Assembly: GCA_022703115.1 (NCBI GenBank)
Contig: JAKLEK010000027.1
Coordinates: forward strand, 1 to 12,760
Origin: Elusimicrobiota bacterium
Lineage (GTDB): Bacteria > Elusimicrobiota > Elusimicrobia > Elusimicrobiales > UBA9959
Length of the DNA stretch: 12,760 nucleotides
Direction of reading: 5' to 3'
Shown piece by piece: positions 7,514 to 12,760 of this stretch (positions are counted from its first letter, which is position 1; the number at the start of each line of letters is the position of its first letter). A program made the translations under genes and the position numbers. The notes under the pieces were generated by a model. That model saw nothing but the letters and a program-made list of their open reading frames with translations. It ran no database searches and was not told the DNA's origin.

Positions 7514-7521
7514 CCCTCGAT

Positions 7522-8367
7522 ATGTCCAATATATTCCTGATACTGCGGGCCTACTCCTGGCCGGCCTCCATCGTACCGGTGCTGATAGGTTCCGCTGTCG
7601 CCCGCCGCCACGGGACCTTTTCCTGGACGTATTTCTGGCTCACCCTGCTCGCGGCGCTCTCGGTCCACTCCGGAGCCAACCTGGCCAACACCTATTTCGA
7701 CTTCAGGAACGGCGTGGACAAGCGCGAATCCGCCGACGACCGCGGCCTGGTGGACGGGCTCATCTCCCCCTCCATGGCCATGAGGCTGGCCCTTTCTCTT
7801 TTCGCCGTTTCTGCGGCCATAGGCCTGTGGCTCTCGGTGACGCGCCCCCTGCCGGAGCTGACGGCGGTGGGCCTGGCCGGCTTCATGCTGGCCTGGTTCT
7901 ATACCGCCGGACTGGTGCGCTACAAGTACCGGGCGCTGGGAGACCTGGGCATTTTCCTGGCTTTCGGCCCCCTGATAGTCTCCGGGACGGCCCTTATACA
8001 GGCCGGACGGTTCCTTCCGGAAGCCCTGACCGCATCACTGCCCGCCGGTCTGCTGATCGCCGCCATAGTCCACGCCAACAATATGCGCGACAGCGGCCCG
8101 GACCGCGATTCCGGGGTGAGGACCCTGGCCGGCAGTCTGGGACCGGAACGGGCCAGGCTCTACTACCTCTCGCTTCTGTTCGCGCCGTACCCCATAGCGT
8201 GGGCCTGCGGCAACCTGCCCGGCGCCCTCTCCGCCCTGTCGCTCCCCGCGGCCCTCAAACTGGCCTCCCTCGCCGCCAGGAACGATCACGCCGCGCTGGT
8301 GCGCGGGACGGCCGGGTTCGTCGCCGTCTTCGGCGTCCTTTTTTCCGCCGGTATCCTGCTGCGGTGA
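7522..8367 (+). CDS. menA: MenA-like UbiA-family prenyltransferase
   Basis: This 281-aa integral membrane protein has about eight or nine hydrophobic segments. It is a UbiA-superfamily enzyme, most like 1,4-dihydroxy-2-naphthoate polyprenyltransferase (MenA), which attaches a polyprenyl tail to the naphthoquinone precursor. The first active-site motif NxxxDxxxGxD is exact (Asn56, Asp60, Gly64, Asp66). The second, 'NNMRDSGPDRDSG' (186-198), carries Asp190 and Asp194, and it is followed by 'RTLAG', typical of MenA. Both Asp motifs bind the Mg-diphosphate. The frame is open far upstream into the preceding gene, but ATG 7522 with its GAGGTGA site gives the correct family N-terminus ('LRAYSWPASIVPVLIG'). 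It follows the prenyl synthase by 8 nt, which strongly supports the quinone role. Other menaquinone genes are not in the window, so a related quinone or lipid substrate cannot be excluded. Confidence 0.85.
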   Translation: MSNIFLILRAYSWPASIVPVLIGSAVARRHGTFSWTYFWLTLLAALSVHSGANLANTYFDFRNGVDKRESADDRGLVDGLISPSMAMRLALSLFAVSAAIGLWLSVTRPLPELTAVGLAGFMLAWFYTAGLVRYKYRALGDLGIFLAFGPLIVSGTALIQAGRFLPEALTASLPAGLLIAAIVHANNMRDSGPDRDSGVRTLAGSLGPERARLYYLSLLFAPYPIAWACGNLPGALSALSLPAALKLASLAARNDHAALVRGTAGFVAVFGVLFSAGILLR

Positions 8368-8375
8368 ATCAGCGG

Positions 8376-8432
8376 TTGTTTTCCGTCTCTTATTTTTATA
8401 AATTATAGTGGCTACGTACCGTAACGGAGGTG
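8376..8432 (+). promoter_or_regulatory. AT-rich promoter region and ribosome site of pal
   Basis: The 73-nt gap after the MenA-like gene holds an AT-rich island. TTGTTT (8376-8381) can serve as a -35, with TATAAA (8397-8402), TAAATT (8399-8404, 17-nt spacing) or TATAGT (8404-8409) as possible -10 boxes. I cannot choose between them. A strong Shine-Dalgarno GGAGGTG (8426-8432) stands 8 nt before ATG 8441 and rules out the in-frame GTG at 8408 as the start. Pal, cpoB and tolB may therefore have their own promoter. Confidence 0.5.
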
Positions 8433-8440
8433 CACGATCT

Positions 8441-8986
8441 ATGGGCACGAAGACCTGTTTTACCTGCGCTTTATCGCTTTTCATCGCGTTTTCAGCCGCC
8501 TCATGCGGAAAAAAGAACGTCAGAAGCGGCGACGACGTAAAGAACGGCATGGTAACCGACACCACGGCCAATCCGGAGCTCTCGGTGGAGGAAAGTTCCG
8601 ACACCCTGGGGGCCGAGGGGAACATCCGCGGCGGGGAATTCGCCGCGCAGGAGACCATCCTGACCATAAATTTCGACTTCGACAGGTACGCCCTCTCCGA
8701 AGAGAACCGCCTCATACTCCAGAAGAACGCGGAGATCCTCAAGGCCCACCGCGAGTGGACCGTGCTGGTGGAGGGTTACTGCGACGACCGCGGCACCGTG
8801 GAATACAATCTCGCCCTCGGACAGAAGAGGGCCAAAGAAGTGCGCGACTATTACGTCCGTCTCGGCGTGCCGGAAGCGGCGATAGGGACCATTTCGTACG
8901 GAGAGGAGAAACCCCTCTGCGCCGATGAGACCGAAGACTGCTGGGGCCGCAACCGGAGAGCCGAAACGAAAGTAAGGGCTAAGTGA
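8441..8986 (+). CDS. pal: Peptidoglycan-associated lipoprotein Pal
   Basis: This 181-aa lipoprotein anchors the outer membrane to peptidoglycan in the Tol-Pal system. A short signal peptide ends in the lipobox-like A-A-S-C, with Cys22 as the lipidated residue. A polar linker follows to about residue 70. The OmpA-like domain (about 72-181) begins with 'INFDFDRYAL' and contains the peptidoglycan-binding signature 'CDDRGTVEYNLALGQKRA' (114-131). It goes on with 'ISYGEEKP' and ends with 'WGRNRRAE', all diagnostic of Pal rather than of a generic OmpA. A Cys pair near the end (160 and 167) might form a disulfide. It heads a cluster with cpoB and tolB; the motor genes tolQ, tolR and tolA are not seen. 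Confidence 0.92.
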   Translation: MGTKTCFTCALSLFIAFSAASCGKKNVRSGDDVKNGMVTDTTANPELSVEESSDTLGAEGNIRGGEFAAQETILTINFDFDRYALSEENRLILQKNAEILKAHREWTVLVEGYCDDRGTVEYNLALGQKRAKEVRDYYVRLGVPEAAIGTISYGEEKPLCADETEDCWGRNRRAETKVRAK

Positions 8987-9020
8987 CGTCCCGGGCCGTT
9001 AAGCGTAACGGCCGGGGACG
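8987..9020 (+). other. Strong intercistronic hairpin between pal and cpoB
   Basis: Starting right after the pal stop, 8987-9001 and 9006-9020 form a 15-bp stem with one G-G mismatch and a 4-nt AGCG loop. It is followed by CAAAGGGG, not a U-run, so it is not a classical terminator. It ends 16 nt before the cpoB ATG. The likely role is to stabilise the upstream pal message against 3' exonucleases, or to reduce cpoB and tolB expression relative to pal. Confidence 0.65.
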
Positions 9021-9036
9021 CAAAGGGGCCAGATAA

Positions 9037-9840
9037 ATGATCAATCCCATTAGAACCGCCTTGTTCCTGTGCGGAACGGTCCTGTTGTGCGGCTGCGTGG
9101 CCACCCAGCAGGACATGCTGCAGATGCAGAGCCAGATGGACGACCTGAACACCAACATCACCAGCATGCAGAAGAACCAGGCGGACCTGGCGGTAAAGAT
9201 CGACGCCCTTTCCGGGAACCTCAACGTCTTCTCCGAGTCCATAAAGGACATCTCCTCGCAGATGGAGCGCCTGTCCGGGCGGCTGGACGAACTTGACTCC
9301 ATGATGAACAAGAGGGTGAACGCCATCGGCGCCACTATCAAGAAACAGCAGGAGGACGTGGAAGCCGCGCTGCTGCCGGCCAAGCTCTACAACGAAGCCT
9401 ATAACTCGTTCCTGAACAACAGCTTCCCGGAGGCGGTGTCCGGTTTCAAATCCTATCTCTCCAAATTCCCGGGCGGAGAAATGGCGGAGAACTCCTACTT
9501 CTATCTCGGCGAAGCCCTTTATCTGCAGGAGAAATGGAAGGACGCCGCTCTCGCCTACGCCACGGTCCTGGACAAGTTCCCCCGGTCGCAGCGCATCCCG
9601 GCCGCCCGGCTGAAATACGCCCTTTCGATCATGAAGCTTCCGGAAGACAAGAAGCCGGAGGCGCTTAAATATCTGGAATCGATAACCCGGGATTTCCCGA
9701 AGTCGCAGGAAGCCGCGACCGCCAAGACCTACATAGCCCAGCTGCGGCCGCAGAAAGCGGAACCCATCAAGATAAAGCCCGAGCCGTCCAAGGCCAGGGC
9801 CGAGACCCCGAAGGCTAAGCCGGCCGCGCGCAAACCCTGA
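9037..9840 (+). CDS. cpoB: CpoB/YbgF-like Tol-Pal cell-division coordinator, lipidated
   Basis: This 267-aa protein has the YbgF/CpoB layout. The signal peptide ends in L-C-G-C, with Cys20 as a likely lipidation site. Residues about 24-105 form a Gln/Met/Leu-rich coiled coil, which trimerises in E. coli CpoB. A TPR-type domain spans about 113-237, with repeats recognisable by 'YNEAYNSFLNNSFPEAVSGF', 'YFYLGEALYLQEKWKDAALAY' and 'ALKYLESITRDFPKSQEAATA'. A Lys/Pro/Ala-rich tail ends the protein. In E. coli CpoB links Tol energy state to peptidoglycan synthesis by PBP1B during division, but it is a soluble periplasmic protein; here a lipobox suggests membrane anchoring. The gene lies between pal and tolB. 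Its ribosome site is weak (AGGGG, 11 nt upstream), behind a strong hairpin. Confidence 0.85.
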   Translation: MINPIRTALFLCGTVLLCGCVATQQDMLQMQSQMDDLNTNITSMQKNQADLAVKIDALSGNLNVFSESIKDISSQMERLSGRLDELDSMMNKRVNAIGATIKKQQEDVEAALLPAKLYNEAYNSFLNNSFPEAVSGFKSYLSKFPGGEMAENSYFYLGEALYLQEKWKDAALAYATVLDKFPRSQRIPAARLKYALSIMKLPEDKKPEALKYLESITRDFPKSQEAATAKTYIAQLRPQKAEPIKIKPEPSKARAETPKAKPAARKP

Positions 9841-9863
9841 CCTGGCGCGCCTTCAGGGGCGAT

Positions 9864-11180
9864 ATGAACCAGCGCCAACTGAAAAGAAAAAGTTCAGCCG
9901 TATGTCTGCTCGCCCTCCTTTGCGTCCGCGCGGCGGCGGCGCAGACCGACGTTTATATAGGCGTCGCGGGCGGAATGGAATACAGGAAGACGGCGCTTGC
10001 GCTGGCCCTGTTCATGCCGGCGCGGCCAGGCGAGCGGTCCGACCAGGAGGCCTCCGGCGAGGTCCGGGAGATAATCCGGGCGGACCTGATGTTCTCCCGC
10101 TACTTCGACGTCAAAGAGGAACCTCTCAGCCCCGCCAACCTCTCCAACGGAAAGGACTCGCTTGAATTCTGGAAAACCCTCGGCGCCGCGTGGCTGGTAA
10201 GCGGCAAAGTTTCCCGCGGAGAGAAGTTCTGGACCATGACCGCCAGGCTCCACGACCTGGAAAGCGGAAAGGTGCTGCTGGAGAAATTCTACCAGGGCGA
10301 CCCGCGCGTTATGCGGAAGGCCGCGCACCTTTTCTCCGACGACGTCATCATGCGCGTCACCGGCAGGAAGGGCATAGCCCATTCGCGGATAGCCTTCTCG
10401 AACGATTCCACCGGAGCGAAAGAGATCTACACCGTGGATTACGACGGGGAGAATCTCGCCCAGCTCACCAAGGACCGTTCCATAGCCCTGCTGCCCCGGT
10501 GGTCGCAGGACGCCTCGAGGGTATACTACACCACCTATCGCTACGGCAACCCGGACATGTTCGAGATAGACATGAAGGCCGGCAAGATCCGCCCTTTCAC
10601 CACCTTCCAGGGCCTGAATATCCCCGGGGGATTCTCGCCGGACGGGATGACCATGGTGGCGACGCTCTCGCGCGGACAGGACCCGGGGATATACAGTCTG
10701 GACGTGGTGACCAAGGCGGTGAAAAAACTGCTCAAGGGGTACGGCGTCAGTTCTTCGCCCACCTATTCGCCCGACGGCCGCCAGATAGCTTTCGTCTCGG
10801 ACAGGGCGGGCAACCCGCAGATCTTCGTGCTGGATACGGAAACCGGAAAGACCCGCAAACTCACGCGCATGAACTGGTGCGATTCCCCGAGCTGGTCCCC
10901 GTCCGGTGAATGGATAGTCTTTTCAGGCAGGGAGACCTCCTCTGAAAAGCTGAACATCTTCCTGACGGACCTGACGGGCGGACAGATACGCCGTCTTACC
11001 AGCGGCAGCGGCGATAACGAGGACCCGTCCTGGTCCCCGGACGGCAGGTTCATAGCTTTCACTTCGACCCGCGGCGGGAAAGGGAGACGGGAACTTTACG
11101 TGATGGACGCGGACGGCTCCGCGCCGCACCCGCTTACGGACCTGCCCGGAAGGACCTACACCCCGAACTGGAGCCCCTGA
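9864..11180 (+). CDS. tolB: Tol-Pal system protein TolB
   Basis: This 438-aa protein is periplasmic TolB, which binds Pal and relays the Tol motor signal. A signal peptide (1-26, cut at AAA-Q) is followed by the N-terminal alpha/beta domain (about 28-165), including 'IIRADLMFSRYFDV'. A six-bladed beta-propeller then runs from about 172 to the end. Its blades repeat the 'SPDG..IAF.S.R.G...IY..D' pattern, for example at 257-262, 302-314 and 391-404. The length is close to the usual 430 aa. It starts 23 nt after cpoB with a GGGG-type site, so it is in the same operon. It differs from E. coli only in gene order (tolB last instead of before pal). Confidence 0.93.
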   Translation: MNQRQLKRKSSAVCLLALLCVRAAAAQTDVYIGVAGGMEYRKTALALALFMPARPGERSDQEASGEVREIIRADLMFSRYFDVKEEPLSPANLSNGKDSLEFWKTLGAAWLVSGKVSRGEKFWTMTARLHDLESGKVLLEKFYQGDPRVMRKAAHLFSDDVIMRVTGRKGIAHSRIAFSNDSTGAKEIYTVDYDGENLAQLTKDRSIALLPRWSQDASRVYYTTYRYGNPDMFEIDMKAGKIRPFTTFQGLNIPGGFSPDGMTMVATLSRGQDPGIYSLDVVTKAVKKLLKGYGVSSSPTYSPDGRQIAFVSDRAGNPQIFVLDTETGKTRKLTRMNWCDSPSWSPSGEWIVFSGRETSSEKLNIFLTDLTGGQIRRLTSGSGDNEDPSWSPDGRFIAFTSTRGGKGRRELYVMDADGSAPHPLTDLPGRTYTPNWSP

Positions 11181-11182
11181 AC

Positions 11183-11199
11183 CCCCGGCGCGGCCGGGG
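11183..11199. terminator. GC hairpin between convergent genes
   Basis: CCCCGG (11183-11188) and CCGGGG (11194-11199) form a 6-bp stem with a 5-nt loop. It lies in the 19 nt between the tolB stop and the stop of the convergent minus-strand gene. It could end transcripts from both sides, but no U-run follows on either strand, so the call is weak. Confidence 0.3.
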
Positions 11200-11685
11200 T
11201 CACCTGGAAAAAAGGCCTTTCAGCCAGCCGATGAACCCGGCGCCGGCCCGGTCCCGCTGGAGCTTCAGGCGGAAAGCCCTGGAATCCTTCAGGACCCTCG
11301 GCACTTCCGAATCGAAAAAATCGAAAAAATCCCGGCCCAGGCGCTTCCGCCGCTCCGAAAGTATGCCGGGGCTTATCACGCTCTCCACGGCGAAATATCC
11401 GCAGCCGCAGAAAGCCTGGATGTACGGACTTTCCATGAATTCCTGAACGGCGTCCTCGTCGGACAGGTTCTTTACCAGCTTCACGGTCAGCAGACCGGCC
11501 ACCAGACGGGAATCCTTGGCCGGCCGCCCCTGGCCGCGCGCGAAGTACTTGCCGTAAAGTTCGTCCAGCCTGTCCCACGGCATGGCCTCTGCCAGCTTCA
11601 GCCAGCGGTTGGCCGGGTCCAGCCTGGCGCCCAGGTGGAACACCGGAAAAAGCATCGGTATATTTGAGGGTTCGGAACGGTACAT
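11200..11685 (-). CDS. Orphan N-terminal domain of an IS5-type transposase
   Basis: This 161-aa protein has residues 1 to about 120 resembling the N-terminal DUF772 domain of IS5/IS1182-type transposases. Key stretches are 'MYRSEPSNI' at the start, 'LDPANRWLKLAEAMPWDRLDELY' (22-44, shown as a motif), 'GRPAKDSRLVAGLLTVKL', 'LSDEDAVQEFMESPYIQAFCG' and 'RRKRLG'. The DDE catalytic domain, normally about 200 residues more, is absent: only about 40 basic residues follow before the stop, and tolB begins 20 nt on. No terminal inverted repeats or target duplication are visible. It could be an IS remnant or a domesticated DNA-binding protein with a new tail. It has no clear Shine-Dalgarno. The codon for Asp-Phe-Phe is repeated in two T-rich slippery heptamers at 11312-11329. 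Confidence 0.65.
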   Translation of the reverse strand: MYRSEPSNIPMLFPVFHLGARLDPANRWLKLAEAMPWDRLDELYGKYFARGQGRPAKDSRLVAGLLTVKLVKNLSDEDAVQEFMESPYIQAFCGCGYFAVESVISPGILSERRKRLGRDFFDFFDSEVPRVLKDSRAFRLKLQRDRAGAGFIGWLKGLFSR

Positions 11686-11739
11686 ATGTCGTCGGACGCG
11701 GAACTTAAAGAGCGGAGCGCGGCCGGTTAAAAGCGGGGC

Positions 11740-11751
11740 CGGTCCGGACCG
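11740..11751. repeat. Perfect 12-bp palindrome after the thymidine kinase gene
   Basis: CGGTCCGGACCG is a perfect palindrome four bases past the tdk stop. On the minus strand it is followed after a short GC stretch by a TTTT (11729-11732). It could fold into a small hairpin (4-bp stem, CCGG loop) at the 3' end of tdk, or be a binding site. As a terminator it is weak. The remaining spacer (11686-11739) shows no clear promoter. Confidence 0.3.
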
Positions 11752-11755
11752 CGGC

Positions 11756-12334
11756 TCAATCCTTGCGCGAACTCTCCGGAGTGAAGCATTTACGGCAGCG
11801 AGCTTCGTACTTGTCGCCGGCGCCGACCTCTATGCGTCTGGAGCTGTCGGTCAGGCGCTGGCTGAAATGGGCCGGATTGCCGCACACCATGCAGATGGCC
11901 AGGTTCTTGGTCACGAACTCCGCGACCGCCATGAGGCGCGCCATGTTGGAGAACGGCTCGCCGCGGTAATCCTGGTCCAGCCCGGCGACTATGACGCGCT
12001 TGCCGGAATTGGCTATTTTCTGGCACACGTCCACGATATCGTCCCCGAAGAAATGGGCCTCGTCTATGCCCACTACCTGCGCTTCTCCGTTCAGTTCCTT
12101 GAGGATATCCTTCGCGGCCTTTACCGGCCTGGAAGGAAGCATGGACTTGTCGTGGGACACCAGATGTTCCTTGGCGTAACGCACGTCGAGATGGGAATTG
12201 AAGACCTGGACCTTCTGTCTGGCTATGGACGCCAGCCTGAGGCGCCTGATAAGCTCCTGCGTCTTGCCGGAGAACATGCTGCCGCAGACGACCTCTATCC
12301 AGCCGGCCGACGAGGAATACACGTTAGGAATCAT
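11756..12334 (-). CDS. tdk: Thymidine kinase, type II
   Basis: This 192-aa cytosolic enzyme phosphorylates thymidine to dTMP with ATP in nucleoside salvage. It has the type II (TK1-like) signature: P-loop GSMFSGKT (18-25), the catalytic region 'IDEAHFF' with Glu92, and 'GLDQDYRGEPF' (118-128). There are four zinc-binding cysteines (148, 151, 180, 183) around the thymidine-binding lasso, the last pair in 'YEARCRKCF'. Length is typical. The ATG has a GGGGGA site close upstream. It follows the epimerase gene by 48 nt on the same strand and is probably co-transcribed with it, although the pathways are unrelated. Confidence 0.95.
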   Translation of the reverse strand: MIPNVYSSSAGWIEVVCGSMFSGKTQELIRRLRLASIARQKVQVFNSHLDVRYAKEHLVSHDKSMLPSRPVKAAKDILKELNGEAQVVGIDEAHFFGDDIVDVCQKIANSGKRVIVAGLDQDYRGEPFSNMARLMAVAEFVTKNLAICMVCGNPAHFSQRLTDSSRRIEVGAGDKYEARCRKCFTPESSRKD

Positions 12335-12382
12335 TGGTCCCCCTGCCCGACTACGCTCCCGAAAGGAACTTAGAACGCGGAG

Positions 12383-12760
12383 CTAATTCCCGGCGCGGGC
12401 GCTGAAATATTCCCAGGTAAGACGCAAGCCCTCCGGGAAACCGACGAGCGGTTTGTATTTCAGGAGCTTCCTCGCCAGGGTTATATCGGAAAAAGTCTTG
12501 CGGATATCGCCCTTCCGCTTCGGGAAATATATCTTCTTCAGTTTACGGCCCGTTATCCTTTCAAGCTCGTCCGCTATGTCCAGCAGCGATATGTTGGTGC
12601 CGGTCGCCACGTTCAGGGTCATCCCGGATACGCCGGGCGCGGCCGCGGCGCGCAGGTTCCCGTCCACCACGTTCGCCACGTAGGTGAAATCGCGGGACTG
12701 CCGCCCGTCCCAGTGCACTTCCAGAGGCTTGCCCTGGAGGGCCAGTTCCATGAACCTGGG
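12383..12760 (-). CDS. NAD-dependent sugar-nucleotide epimerase/dehydratase, 3' part
   Basis: This is the C-terminal part (about 125 aa) of an extended short-chain dehydrogenase/reductase. The 5' part lies beyond the right edge of the window, and the frame is open through 12760. The visible portion begins 'PRFMELALQG' and contains 'DGRQSRDFTYVANVVDGNL', then 'LNVATGTNISLLDIADEL', which are the substrate-binding motifs of UDP-glucose 4-epimerase/UDP-glucuronate epimerase-like enzymes. 'GDIRKTFSDITLARKLLKYKP' is the usual end region. Such enzymes make activated sugars for polysaccharide or lipopolysaccharide. The exact substrate cannot be told, because the Rossmann NAD motif and the catalytic YxxxK are outside the window. 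Confidence 0.88.
   Translation of the reverse strand, partial: PRFMELALQGKPLEVHWDGRQSRDFTYVANVVDGNLRAAAAPGVSGMTLNVATGTNISLLDIADELERITGRKLKKIYFPKRKGDIRKTFSDITLARKLLKYKPLVGFPEGLRLTWEYFSARAGN

Noticed and set aside
7066..7521. The upstream extension of the MenA-like frame
   Set aside because: It overlaps the prenyl synthase in another frame and is Arg/Gly-rich out-of-frame sequence; the GAGGTGA site sets the start at 7522.
8408..8440. A GTG start 33 nt upstream of pal
   Set aside because: It would put extra residues before the signal peptide and bury the GGAGGTG ribosome site inside the gene.
8987..9020. The pal-cpoB hairpin as a Rho-independent terminator
   Set aside because: It is followed by CAAAGGGG rather than a U-run, and cpoB and tolB continue in the same direction close by.
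11582..12373. A 263-codon plus-strand frame opposite the thymidine kinase gene
   Set aside because: The minus strand encodes a complete thymidine kinase with all catalytic and zinc residues.
1..12760. CRISPR arrays, tRNA or rRNA genes, or a complete insertion sequence
   Set aside because: No regularly spaced repeats, cloverleaf or conserved rRNA segments, or paired terminal repeats were seen on reading both strands by eye.

Overview
The window looks like a chromosomal stretch of a GC-rich, double-membraned (Gram-negative-type) bacterium. The evidence is a Tol-Pal lipoprotein set, a predicted outer-membrane beta-barrel, an exported FecR-domain protein and a quinone prenyltransferase. High GC, strong GGAGG-type ribosome sites at some genes, frequent AGG/ATA codons and this gene mix would fit Elusimicrobiota or a similar deep-branching phylum, but that placement is my inference and no single gene proves it.

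Layout. (1) 83-3071, minus strand: an exported FecR-domain protein followed by a beta-barrel protein. They probably form one transcript from a good sigma70-like promoter at 3155-3183. (2) 3256-6435, minus strand: a very large membrane-anchored, Ala/Glu-rich coiled-coil protein of the DUF4175 type. (3) A 115-bp divergent spacer with a symmetric -10 element and inverted repeats. (4) 6551-8367, plus strand: a long-chain polyprenyl diphosphate synthase translationally coupled to a MenA-like UbiA-family prenyltransferase. Together they make a polyprenyl tail and attach it to a quinone ring precursor. (5) 8441-11180, plus strand: pal, a lipidated cpoB/ybgF and tolB, which are envelope-integrity genes in an order different from E. 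coli; tolQ, tolR and tolA are absent here. A very strong hairpin separates pal from cpoB. (6) 11200-12760, minus strand: the 3' end of a sugar-nucleotide epimerase (cut by the window edge), a type II thymidine kinase, and a 161-aa orphan carrying only the N-terminal domain of an IS5-type transposase.

Most of the window is ordinary housekeeping and envelope content. The points most worth a second look are the FecR/beta-barrel pair, the symmetric divergent promoter with apparently leaderless genes, the pal-cpoB hairpin, and the transposase-derived orphan with tandem slippery heptamers. I saw no tRNA, rRNA, CRISPR array or complete mobile element, and no convincing U-tract terminator. I did not find a clearly new multi-gene system.
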